13,179 bases of DNA, taken from JANWLD01 sp036278875 (lineage in GTDB: Bacteria > Patescibacteriota > Saccharimonadia > Saccharimonadales > 2-12-FULL-41-12). Of this stretch, positions 1 to 5,979 are shown piece after piece. The notes under the pieces were generated by a model that worked only from the letters and a program-made list of their open reading frames with translations, searched no databases and was not told the DNA's origin. The DNA lies in the NCBI GenBank assembly GCA_036278875.1, contig DASUKF010000008.1, positions 1 through 13,179 on the forward strand. The letters run 5' to 3'. Position 1 is the stretch's first letter; every line of letters starts with the position of its first letter. The translations under genes were made by a program, and so were the position numbers.

Positions 1-101
1 TCCCATGTACCGGCCAAGCCACCGTAAACTTCGGAGCCCTGGTATATAAAGCCCCGCCTTTTGCACAAAGAAACAATATCTTCCAATTTCACTTCGCTCA
101 T
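1..101 (-). CDS. glyQS: Glycyl-tRNA synthetase, N-terminal fragment (runs off the left edge)
   Basis: Partial gene: only the first 33 codons lie in the window, starting at the ATG at 101. The reading frame gives MSEVKLEDIVSLCKRRGFIY followed by QGSEVYGGLAGTWD, which is the well-known opening of the single-chain (alpha-2 dimeric) class II glycyl-tRNA synthetase, where the segment SEVYGG-x-x-G-x-W-D precedes a YGPLG stretch. The enzyme charges tRNA-Gly with glycine in the cytoplasm. It lies 13 bases downstream of the stop of the 236-residue gene, so the two are probably co-transcribed; an AAGG shortly before the ATG could act as a weak ribosome binding site. A TATAAT-like string overlapping the end of the previous gene might also give a private start. 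Identification is by recognising the N-terminal signature; the catalytic part is outside the window. Confidence 0.9.
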   Translation of the reverse strand, partial: MSEVKLEDIVSLCKRRGFIYQGSEVYGGLAGTW

Positions 102-114
102 AACTTAGGCCTTA

Positions 115-825
115 TTATATGCCAGCTAGCTGGCCGTTGTCACCTACAATGACGGGCACGCTGTCAGCGTAGCGGTTATTCAGACTTTGGATTTGTGCAA
201 ACGGACCGGATGATTCATCCATAAAAGGCTGAAAAAGTCCGTCATCGGGGTCATGGTCAGGTATGACTGCGCTCGGTGCCGCCACAACATTAGCCAGGTC
301 GCTTACCGCGAAAGTGCCGAGAGGTACGTTACGATGACTTGCAAATGGGAAATGACCGCACATTCTTTGTTCTATCCTGCCCTGTTTCAGCGTGCTGGCG
401 GCCCTGGCCGCATGCCGCCAGTTAAAATATAGTTCTTTTCCGGAAAACCTGGTTATGCCTAACAGTATGGAATTAATACTGCCATTACCTATCAGAATAA
501 TATCCGTAATTTCCGGATTGCCCAGATCCGCACTCAGAACATCCGGAGTCGCCCTGTGCCGCACCACTACATCCTGATGTTCTGCTACCCGTTCTGCTTC
601 AAGCCTCTCGGCTTCCAGGCGAAAATAAAACGGATCCCTTCCCTTTGAATCGTAAGTATCTATACTGCGTTTCTTCTTCTGTCCGGAAACTATGATAGAC
701 AACAGACCATCACCGCTTGGCAGGCTTAACCGGTCGGAGTCAATCTTGTGCTGGCGTTCTCCAGCGGCCACTATAAGCTGCCTCCGCAGACGTCTTTCAC
801 TCCTTGTTTCCGGGCTAGAACTCAT
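115..825 (-). CDS. Unrecognised 236-residue soluble protein upstream of glyQS
   Basis: I do not recognise the family. The first 90 residues are highly charged with many Arg, Lys and Glu and a short helix built on LEAER repeats. The second half looks like a folded alpha/beta domain: a hydrophobic strand with a glycine turn (ITDIILIGNGSI, about residues 105-116), a segment with a lone Cys in QRMCGHFP (about 153-160), then VPLGTFAVSD and an acidic stretch ending in LFQPFMDE. There is no signal peptide and no membrane helix, so it is probably cytoplasmic. The strand-turn GNGS followed by a distant Cys is reminiscent of His/Cys-dyad folds (caspase/CHAT-like) in which GHG carries the His, but here that position is Asn; this is speculation. 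The gene has its own well-formed promoter with a palindrome over the -10, no ribosome binding site, and ends 13 bases before glyQS. Confidence 0.75.
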   Translation of the reverse strand: MSSSPETRSERRLRRQLIVAAGERQHKIDSDRLSLPSGDGLLSIIVSGQKKKRSIDTYDSKGRDPFYFRLEAERLEAERVAEHQDVVVRHRATPDVLSADLGNPEITDIILIGNGSINSILLGITRFSGKELYFNWRHAARAASTLKQGRIEQRMCGHFPFASHRNVPLGTFAVSDLANVVAAPSAVIPDHDPDDGLFQPFMDESSGPFAQIQSLNNRYADSVPVIVGDNGQLAGI

Positions 826-830
826 TATAT

Positions 831-850
831 TTACATATAATACAATGTAA
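831..850. promoter_or_regulatory. Palindrome over the -10 box, candidate operator
   Basis: TTACAT (831-836) and ATGTAA (845-850) are perfect inverted repeats separated by 8 bases, and the -10 hexamer of the promoter lies in the spacer. A dimeric repressor bound here would block transcription of the 236-residue gene. Part of the symmetry may be chance in this AT-rich stretch. Confidence 0.35.
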
Positions 851-865
851 CCATGTATTTATCAA
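837..865 (-). promoter_or_regulatory. Promoter of the 236-residue gene
   Basis: On the minus strand TTGATA (860-865) and TATTAT (837-842) are separated by 17 bases, close to the sigma-70 consensus. The ATG at 825 is 11 bases past the -10, so the predicted transcript would start only a few bases before the start codon and there is no Shine-Dalgarno sequence. It sits in the 43-base gap after recO. Confidence 0.6.
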
Positions 866-868
866 GTA

Positions 869-1555
869 TCAGTTCAGGTGGTCTTTGACTAATATGTCCA
901 CCAGTTGAGCTACCGAAGCGTTCAGCTCATCATCCGTACCCTTTATCTCCACCGGTTTGGCTGCAGCGGCCAGATGGCGGAGAATCTTGAGATGTTCCGC
1001 GGCGTATGGTCCGGCGGGCTTGGCATAAAATCCGTGCCGTTCAAAATCATATTGATACTTGCCGCTTTCGCTGAACGCGCCGCCGTTGATATCGGCGCCA
1101 AGATTTGGCGAAGCACCAAGATTTTTGAGTACCTCTAGACCGCACCAAATATTTATCTGGCTAATGGGTATTCTGGATTCATCCAGCGCCTCAAAAAGTT
1201 TTAACAAGACATCATAGTATTCTTCGCCGGCGTGGTCGGGAGTCAGTTTGTTAACCGCTTTCATGTATTCATAGGCCATGTTCGTAGCATCGATATCACT
1301 TGCGATACGACCGAAATACCGCTTCATTCTGCTATGTGTCACCGTATAAAGCTCGCCTCTGCCCTCTGCCAGGCCCAGCTCGTTCTCGGCGAACAATTCT
1401 ATGCCGCCGGCCAGCCTGCTTTTTGGCGAGCGGACGGCTTTGGCGATTGCCCTTATCTTGCCGTGATTTTTTGTAAGCACAGTGATTATGCGGTCTTTCT
1501 CGCCGTAATCGGTTCGGGCTAATACCAGCGCTTTATCAGATATCGATTGACGCAA
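869..1555 (-). CDS. recO: DNA repair protein RecO
   Basis: RecO mediates loading of RecA on SSB-coated single-stranded DNA and anneals complementary strands in the RecFOR recombination pathway. The N-terminus (about 1-80) is the RecO OB-fold: KALVLARTDYGEKDRIITVL, then a GK-x-RAIAKAVRSPKSRLAGG segment and ELYTVTHSR, all typical of the family; a helical C-terminal part follows. The 228-residue length is normal for a short RecO. Many RecO proteins carry a Cys-rich zinc site in the C-terminal half; only one Cys (in IWCGLEVL) is present here, so that site is absent. The start is a TTG at 1555, with GGAG (1563-1566) seven bases upstream, and it overlaps the receiver gene by 20 bases, so its translation is probably coupled to that gene. 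No independent promoter is evident. Confidence 0.92.
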   Translation of the reverse strand: MRQSISDKALVLARTDYGEKDRIITVLTKNHGKIRAIAKAVRSPKSRLAGGIELFAENELGLAEGRGELYTVTHSRMKRYFGRIASDIDATNMAYEYMKAVNKLTPDHAGEEYYDVLLKLFEALDESRIPISQINIWCGLEVLKNLGASPNLGADINGGAFSESGKYQYDFERHGFYAKPAGPYAAEHLKILRHLAAAAKPVEIKGTDDELNASVAQLVDILVKDHLN

Positions 1556-1925
1556 AGGCCGACTCCACTGCCCGGTAAAGTTCTTCCAGAGAAGATTGCG
1601 GCTTATAGAAATGAGCGATTATGCCCAGGCCCCGGAGTTTTCCTTCGCTCAAATCCAGCTCACTTGGTGCTATATGACTGTAGATTATTACCGGTACCTC
1701 CAGCCATTCCGGGTATGAGCGGAACTCCTGGATAAACTCCATGCCGTTATGGTTCGGCATTACCAGTTCCAGAATTATCAGCTTAGGCATGTGTTTATCG
1801 GCCGCTGTTATGCCGTCCTGAGCGTTATGCACGGCGGCGGCAGAATAGCCCTTGCGGCTAAAAGAGGTTTCCAGAATATCTGCCAAAGGGCGCGAAGGTT
1901 CTATTATCAAAATATCCTTTGTCAT
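1536..1925 (-). CDS. Receiver-domain protein with Glu at the phosphorylation site
   Basis: A stand-alone CheY-like receiver of 129 residues with no output domain. The fold markers are clear: ILIIEPSR at the N-terminus, LIILELVMPNHNG (49-61) around the phosphorylation site, VPVIIYSH (77-84) with Ser83 at the Thr/Ser switch position, and Lys108 followed by Pro in HFYKPQ. The usual phospho-accepting Asp is Glu53 (codon GAA), and the N-terminal acidic pair is reduced to Glu9 followed by Pro10, so Mg2+ binding and aspartyl phosphorylation are unlikely. A Glu here often mimics the phosphorylated state. The gene begins one base after the stop of the kinase-like gene and overlaps recO by 20 bases. 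It is probably a constitutive protein-interaction module rather than a switch controlled by phosphate. Confidence 0.9.
   Translation of the reverse strand: MTKDILIIEPSRPLADILETSFSRKGYSAAAVHNAQDGITAADKHMPKLIILELVMPNHNGMEFIQEFRSYPEWLEVPVIIYSHIAPSELDLSEGKLRGLGIIAHFYKPQSSLEELYRAVESAFASIDI
1563..1566 (-). promoter_or_regulatory. Ribosome binding site for the TTG start of recO
   Basis: GGAG on the minus strand, seven bases before the TTG at 1555 and inside the end of the receiver gene. It supports use of the unusual TTG start, which also gives the expected RecO N-terminus. Confidence 0.5.
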
Positions 1926-1926
1926 T

Positions 1927-2640
1927 TCAAACCAGTTTCAGCTGCCGACTCATTGATAGGTCGAAGCTCAACCCTTTCATCCCGTTTATCTTCCTTATCT
2001 GCAGGTCGCTTCCCAGACAATTTACCAGAATATCGGCTATGGCAAGCCGAATGCCGCTGTCCGGCATCTTGCTCCCGGCCAAATGCGCTCCGCCCTGTAT
2101 CCGTCTCGACAGGTCAATATCTTTGCCGGTTATCTCAACCTGGTTGCTCAGGACCGATACCGACACCTTGTCATGGGATTTGCCGGCCAGAATACGGACT
2201 TTTTTCAATTTCGGCTCATCGGCTTCCTGGGCCATGACAAATTCCGACAAGCACCATACCGCCGCCTTCAGTCCTTCACGGTTCGCCATGACACTGCTGT
2301 CCTTTATATCGGTCGATAAGTCTATCTTCTGCTCCCGGGTATAAGGTCTTAGGTCGTTGATTACATCGTAGAGTACCGAGCCTACTCCCACGGTTTCCAG
2401 CGGCAAGTTCCTCTGTCCGTATTCGGCCTGGGCCATCAGCAGATAGCTGTCTATCAGTTGGAGTGCTTTTTCGGCCGTATCCTGTATGGAGCCGAAGGCT
2501 TGTTTGCCGCCGCTTACCGATTTTTCCAGTTCGGCGTGCCGGGCTATGAGTATCAAAGGGTTCTTGAGTTCTCTTACAAGGGACTTGAGCAATCTGTCAG
2601 ATGATGTATATACGTGTTTGTCTTCCGGGTATGCTGGCAC
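1927..2640 (-). CDS. Histidine-kinase-like protein lacking the catalytic residues (probable pseudokinase)
   Basis: A 237-residue protein with the layout of a cytoplasmic histidine kinase core: a dimerisation helix pair (about 12-75) and a GHKL-like domain (about 85-235). The H-box reads LVRELKNPL, where active kinases have S-H-E-L-K/R-x-P-L, so the phospho-accepting His is Arg23 (codon AGA). In the N-box region (AAVWCLSEFVM, 126-136) both Asn residues are missing; the G1 motif DxGxG is replaced by SNQVE; of the G2 motif only DSGIRLAI (194-201) remains. It has no membrane segment or sensor domain. Autophosphorylation is therefore not expected, and the protein is likely a scaffold or binding partner. 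The start is GTG at 2640, supported by AAGGGG six bases upstream. It is followed one base later by the receiver gene, whose acceptor Asp is also missing. Confidence 0.85.
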   Translation of the reverse strand: MPAYPEDKHVYTSSDRLLKSLVRELKNPLILIARHAELEKSVSGGKQAFGSIQDTAEKALQLIDSYLLMAQAEYGQRNLPLETVGVGSVLYDVINDLRPYTREQKIDLSTDIKDSSVMANREGLKAAVWCLSEFVMAQEADEPKLKKVRILAGKSHDKVSVSVLSNQVEITGKDIDLSRRIQGGAHLAGSKMPDSGIRLAIADILVNCLGSDLQIRKINGMKGLSFDLSMSRQLKLV

Positions 2641-2646
2641 CTTTCA

Positions 2647-2652
2647 CCCCTT
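2647..2652 (-). promoter_or_regulatory. Ribosome binding site for the GTG start of the kinase-like gene
   Basis: AAGGGG (followed by TG) on the minus strand pairs well with the 16S 3' end and ends six bases before the GTG at 2640. It is one of the few clear Shine-Dalgarno sequences in the window and fixes this start. Confidence 0.65.
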
Positions 2653-2714
2653 GTTAGATATGTATTATCTTAGCACGGGCTAACTGGCCCGGAGCAAGCT
2701 CAAGCGTATAAGTA

Positions 2715-3362
2715 TCAGGGGTTGAATGAGATGTTCGGCAGTACGATTTTGTTGAAATCAGACAGATTGTCCGGCACTTCGCAAAATATCTCTATGGTTT
2801 TGTCGCGCAGAGGCAATATGACTAGCGCGCCCGGTTTGCCCGGTTCTATCTCGCCATCGAATCTGAGCCCTACTACCGAAGGCACTTTGGGCAAGGAATA
2901 GGCCTTGGCACTTGCAGCGCCCGCTTGAACACGGCCCTCGAACTGCTGTACGGAATTATTATATGACTGAGGCACTATAGAAACTTTCAGGGCATAGAGC
3001 GCTTCGCTGGCAGCGTTCACTATGTCGGGATTAAAGATGAATTGGTTCTCAGTGCCCGTGTTTATGTAGGCACTCCATGTCTTTGGATAGACTATCCTTA
3101 AAGCGCCAAGGTCTCCCGGACCGGTATAGGACTTTAGCGGATATTTCTCTTTTTCCAGGTATTCGTTATCTTTTTGGGCGGCTGTATTTTTCTTTGCCAC
3201 TTCTACCGCCGCAGCGACCTTCTGATCGCTGTTGTTCTTATAATCCTGACGGGATACGAACGCCCAGGCCGCGAAACTGGCCGTAACGACAAAAAGTATC
3301 GCCAGGGCTATGAAAGAGACTAAAAGCGCGCTTGCTTCGCCGCGCTCGTTTCTGATTTTCAT
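2715..3362 (-). CDS. Single-pass membrane protein with a PsbP-like outer domain
   Basis: 215 residues. A short positively charged N-terminus (MKIRNERGEA) leads into one hydrophobic helix (about 11-37), then a charged Lys/Glu/Ala helical linker (about 42-75) and a C-terminal domain (about 84-215). The domain begins with GALRIVYPKTWSAYI and ends with KTIEIFCEVPDNLSDFNKIV; the pattern of a strand, YP-x-x-W, and a terminal strand followed by an isoleucine/phenylalanine-rich tail resembles the PsbP-like domains of small bacterial surface proteins. That assignment is inference. Topology is probably N-in, domain outside. It lies 74 bases upstream of the kinase-like gene in the same direction and may be the outside component of that cluster. 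The ATG at 3362 has no ribosome binding site but is seven bases past a -10 box, so leaderless initiation is likely. Confidence 0.82.
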   Translation of the reverse strand: MKIRNERGEASALLVSFIALAILFVVTASFAAWAFVSRQDYKNNSDQKVAAAVEVAKKNTAAQKDNEYLEKEKYPLKSYTGPGDLGALRIVYPKTWSAYINTGTENQFIFNPDIVNAASEALYALKVSIVPQSYNNSVQQFEGRVQAGAASAKAYSLPKVPSVVGLRFDGEIEPGKPGALVILPLRDKTIEIFCEVPDNLSDFNKIVLPNISFNP

Positions 3363-3369
3363 AACTCTT

Positions 3370-3399
3370 ATGTTAGTTTAGCTTCTATACCATAGTCAA
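3370..3399 (-). promoter_or_regulatory. Promoter of the membrane protein / kinase-like / receiver / recO cluster
   Basis: On the minus strand TTGACT (3394-3399) and TAACAT (3370-3375) are 18 bases apart. The -35 overlaps the stop codon of the upstream methyltransferase gene. The ATG at 3362 comes seven bases after the -10, which places the expected first transcribed base on the start codon itself. Confidence 0.5.
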
Positions 3400-4139
3400 G
3401 AAGCCGCGCCGTCAATGCGTAATGATATTATGCCCGTATTCGGGATAATTCCACCGGCAGAAGACTTATCTGACCTGATTGAAAGCTGCGTCCCATCAAA
3501 ACCGTCCGGGACAACTTGGGTATAACCATCTTCAGCAAGTGCCATATATAAACCATCGTCTTCGTGTGTGCTACGAATCTCATTGTATCCTGTCAAAAGA
3601 TACTCTTTAATGCCAGCTCTTGCGAACTCTTTAGTCCATGAAGCTTCGTCTTCGGCATGCGGAATCGACCCGCCAAAAACCATATCAGGGCGATACGCTC
3701 TTAATTCATCCCTGAAGTCCCCTATTGCCACATCATTTGCCCTTAAAACATTTTCAGGGTACCCATACGCATTTGAATCAACTGCACGCCAATCTACGAC
3801 ATCGGCGCCATGGCCGCCGTGCAATTCATCCAGCTGCTGTCTGACGCCCAATGCCGTATATCCCGCGCCTGCCGCTACCTCAAGAACGCGTAAAGGTCTG
3901 TTTTCTCCTCTTAAAAGTTCTGGTGCCCTCTCGGAAGCGTATTTTGCCAGCGCTTTTACAAAATCCAAGGTCGGATATTCATGAATCTTCAGTTCGTGGC
4001 AATGGTCGGTCCAATCCGTAGAAAAACCGAGGAATCCCATTATTCCGAACTCATACTGTTCCCTGATTTGTTCTACCGTCCTGAATTCAAAGTCCGGTAC
4101 CTGCTCCCCACCCCTTCGGAACCTGTCAAAAAATCCCAT
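3396..4139 (-). CDS. Class I SAM-dependent methyltransferase, substrate unknown
   Basis: 247 residues, soluble. The Rossmann-fold core is visible: motif I as VLEVAAGAGYTA (85-96, with the E-x-A-x-G-x-G loop that binds S-adenosylmethionine), an acidic residue at the end of the second strand in VDWRAVDSNA (Asp121), DFRDEL before the fourth strand, and PDMVFGGSIPH (151-161) as the motif IV strand. A long N-terminal helical region (1-80) with DWTDHCHE precedes the core. The substrate cannot be told from sequence; the GGSIPH loop differs from the NPPY of N6-adenine or PrmC-type enzymes. The ATG at 4139 has no ribosome binding site and lies close behind an AT-rich stretch (TACAAA, then TTATAT), so a very short leader is possible. 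The stop overlaps the promoter of the next gene. Confidence 0.8.
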   Translation of the reverse strand: MGFFDRFRRGGEQVPDFEFRTVEQIREQYEFGIMGFLGFSTDWTDHCHELKIHEYPTLDFVKALAKYASERAPELLRGENRPLRVLEVAAGAGYTALGVRQQLDELHGGHGADVVDWRAVDSNAYGYPENVLRANDVAIGDFRDELRAYRPDMVFGGSIPHAEDEASWTKEFARAGIKEYLLTGYNEIRSTHEDDGLYMALAEDGYTQVVPDGFDGTQLSIRSDKSSAGGIIPNTGIISLRIDGAAS

Positions 4140-4183
4140 GCATATAATTTTGTACTACCAGGGACAAGACTCCAAGCACAAGC

Positions 4184-4669
4184 TTAATACTCGTATAGAA
4201 ATACGCCGTCTTTTTCCTTCAAAATGCGCTTTTTCGGTATCTTGTATGCAAAACTGGCTACCAGCCGCCGCTTTTTAGGCAGTGATCTCATCTTTTTATC
4301 GAACTTTCCTATATGTCTGTCCATAAGAAAAAGGAATATCCCGTCGGCATCGGACCAGTCCTTATGCCAGAAATTACCCCAGACTATCTTTACATTCTTA
4401 CGGTATTTGCGGGTGATTATAAGGGATGCGAGCACTAATATAGGGTTCATCTCTACTCCTATGCAGTTTATACCTTTCTGCGCCGCTTCGGCCAGGACGC
4501 GTCCGTCGCCGCTGCCCGGTTCTATCAAAGTCTGCCCTTTTTTCAGATTTAACAGTTCCAGCGCGACCTTTCTCTGCTGCCTCAAGGTAGGCAGATACGG
4601 CGCACCGAAAAGTATTACGCCTGAAAAACAAAGCGCGACGAAAACACCAGCGATATACCAGTAAGCCAT
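4184..4669 (-). CDS. Membrane-anchored methyltransferase resembling FAM173/ATPSCKMT lysine methyltransferases
   Basis: 161 residues. One N-terminal membrane helix (about 3-23) is followed directly by the motif APYLPTLRQQ, then a SAM-binding core: IEPGSGDGRVLAEAA (49-63; Gly52, Gly54, Asp55 and Gly56 form the loop), IGVEMNPILVLAS (70-82; Glu73 acidic), and VWGNFWHKDWSDADGIFLFLM (96-116, motif IV). This order, with a membrane segment, a P-x-x-P-T-type segment, a GSGDGR motif, G-x-E-x-N-P and a G-N/D-x-W motif, is that of the FAM173 family, whose eukaryotic members trimethylate lysines of the ADP/ATP carrier and the ATP synthase c subunit. A membrane protein substrate is therefore a reasonable guess, but unproven. 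The ATG comes one base after the xseB stop, so it belongs to the xseA-xseB operon. Confidence 0.83.
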   Translation of the reverse strand: MAYWYIAGVFVALCFSGVILFGAPYLPTLRQQRKVALELLNLKKGQTLIEPGSGDGRVLAEAAQKGINCIGVEMNPILVLASLIITRKYRKNVKIVWGNFWHKDWSDADGIFLFLMDRHIGKFDKKMRSLPKKRRLVASFAYKIPKKRILKEKDGVFLYEY

Positions 4670-4670
4670 A

Positions 4671-4865
4671 TTATTTCGGAGGCTTAAGTATATCTATCTT
4701 AGATTTCGCTTTATCCAGGTATTTCTCTATCTCGGCTATTGTCTTCTGCGCCTGTTTGTACTGCTCTATAGCCTTATCGATATCATCAGTAGTAGACTCC
4801 AGCTCCAGCACTATCCGGTCCAGTTCATCCTTGAGTTCCCGATAAGATTTAGTCTTTTTTGCCAT
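4671..4865 (-). CDS. xseB: Exodeoxyribonuclease VII small subunit
   Basis: 64 residues, the usual size for XseB. It consists of two helices with the family pattern: YRELKDELDRIVLELESTTDDIDKAIEQYK, then AQKTIAEIEKYLDKAKSKI, matching F-x-x-x-L-x-x-L-x-x-I-V-x-x-L-E and the L-x-x-A-x-x-K-I tail. Several copies coil around the C-terminal helix of XseA in exonuclease VII, which degrades single-stranded DNA from both ends. The gene overlaps the 3' end of xseA by 17 bases, the standard arrangement, and its stop is one base from the next start. Identity is firm from both sequence and neighbour. Confidence 0.93.
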   Translation of the reverse strand: MAKKTKSYRELKDELDRIVLELESTTDDIDKAIEQYKQAQKTIAEIEKYLDKAKSKIDILKPPK

Positions 4866-5979
4866 CTTCTAATACTTTCGCACGGACGGTGCCGTCTGAC
4901 AAATCTATGCTTAATCTTCCGGCTTTTTCCGCGGCTTTTACCGTACTTACCAGCTTGCCGTCCGCGGCTCGTACAAGCGCGAATCCGCGGCGCAAGGGAG
5001 CCTGCGGGTCCAATGCCCGCACCAGTAATCTTTTCTGCTGTAAATCCTGGCGGTTATGAGCAATCAGATTGTTCATGATGTCGGCCAGTCTGTCGGCCGT
5101 ATCATCTAAAAGCCGCTTCTTATCCGTATAAAGCGATGTCAGGGAATTATAAATATGTTTCTTCATTGCCGCGGCCTGCAAGCGTTCATGGTCTGCATCC
5201 GGCACCAGCAGTTCCGCCGCATTGCTGGGCGTGCTGGCCTGCTTGTCGGCCGCCAGTTCGGCCAGGCTGATGTCGCGCTCGTGCCCTATGGCCACCATGG
5301 TAGGTATACGGCTGGCCGCAATTGCTCTGACGACCTGCTCGGTGCTGAAAGCCGACATATCATCAGCGCTTCCGCCGCCTCTTATCATTATCAGCACATC
5401 AGGAGGGTCGGCCATCTGATTAAAGTTCTCCACCGCGTTTACCAGCTGGGCCGGAGCTTCCATGCCCTGCACCAGACAGTCCGCCAGTTCTATCCGCAGA
5501 TTTCCCCAGCGCTGGTCGACAACCTTTACAAAATCCGTGTAAGCCGCCGATTCTATGGAAGTTATCAGCCCTACCCTCTCAGGCGGATACGACAACGGGC
5601 GTTTCCTTTCCCGGCTGAACAGGCCTTCTCTTTCCAGTTTTTTCTGCAGCATCGCCTGGGCTTTGGCTAGCGAGCCTTTGCCTACCACCTGTATTTTCAG
5701 CACATTAACGCTGAAGCCGAACTGGGGATGCAGTCTGGGTCTGCCGAAAACCTGCAGATTCAGACCGTCTTCCAGCGGTCCCGGCAACTGCTGTACATTG
5801 CCGAAGAACCGCACGCTGGACTCTTCGTCCTTCAGGTCGAAATATACCCATCGGCCCTTGCTTACCTTGAAATTGGCCAGTTCCCCGGAAATACCGACGC
5901 TCGGATACATCATATCCAATGACTGGTTGAATATCGCTACGAACTCGCTGACGGTAAACGAGGGGTCAGCGCCTATCAT
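4849..5979 (-). CDS. xseA: Exodeoxyribonuclease VII large subunit
   Basis: Catalytic subunit of exonuclease VII, a metal-independent single-strand nuclease. Residues 6-100 form the OB-fold that binds DNA (FTVSEFVAIFNQSL, ISGELANFKVSKGRWVYFDL, FGRPRLHPQFGF). The nuclease core follows: RPLSYPPERVGLITSIESAA (127-146), Asp149, RGGGSADDMSAF (200-211) and GHERD (232-236). Asp149, Arg200, His233 and Asp236 line up in spacing with the residues known to be essential in E. coli XseA (Asp155, Arg205, His238, Asp241). The usual GHETD has Arg in place of Thr. At 376 residues it is shorter than the 400-450 of most homologues, the loss being in the C-terminal coiled region. The ATG at 5979 overlaps the end of the flippase-like gene by 14 bases, implying translational coupling. 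Confidence 0.95.
   Translation of the reverse strand: MIGADPSFTVSEFVAIFNQSLDMMYPSVGISGELANFKVSKGRWVYFDLKDEESSVRFFGNVQQLPGPLEDGLNLQVFGRPRLHPQFGFSVNVLKIQVVGKGSLAKAQAMLQKKLEREGLFSRERKRPLSYPPERVGLITSIESAAYTDFVKVVDQRWGNLRIELADCLVQGMEAPAQLVNAVENFNQMADPPDVLIMIRGGGSADDMSAFSTEQVVRAIAASRIPTMVAIGHERDISLAELAADKQASTPSNAAELLVPDADHERLQAAAMKKHIYNSLTSLYTDKKRLLDDTADRLADIMNNLIAHNRQDLQQKRLLVRALDPQAPLRRGFALVRAADGKLVSTVKAAEKAGRLSIDLSDGTVRAKVLEDGKKD

Noticed and set aside
2676..2691. Hairpin CGGGC-TAACTG-GCCCG in the gap after the single-pass membrane protein gene, considered as a terminator
   Set aside because: The stem is only five pairs and no T-run follows on the minus strand; the genes on both sides are co-directional, so termination is not supported.
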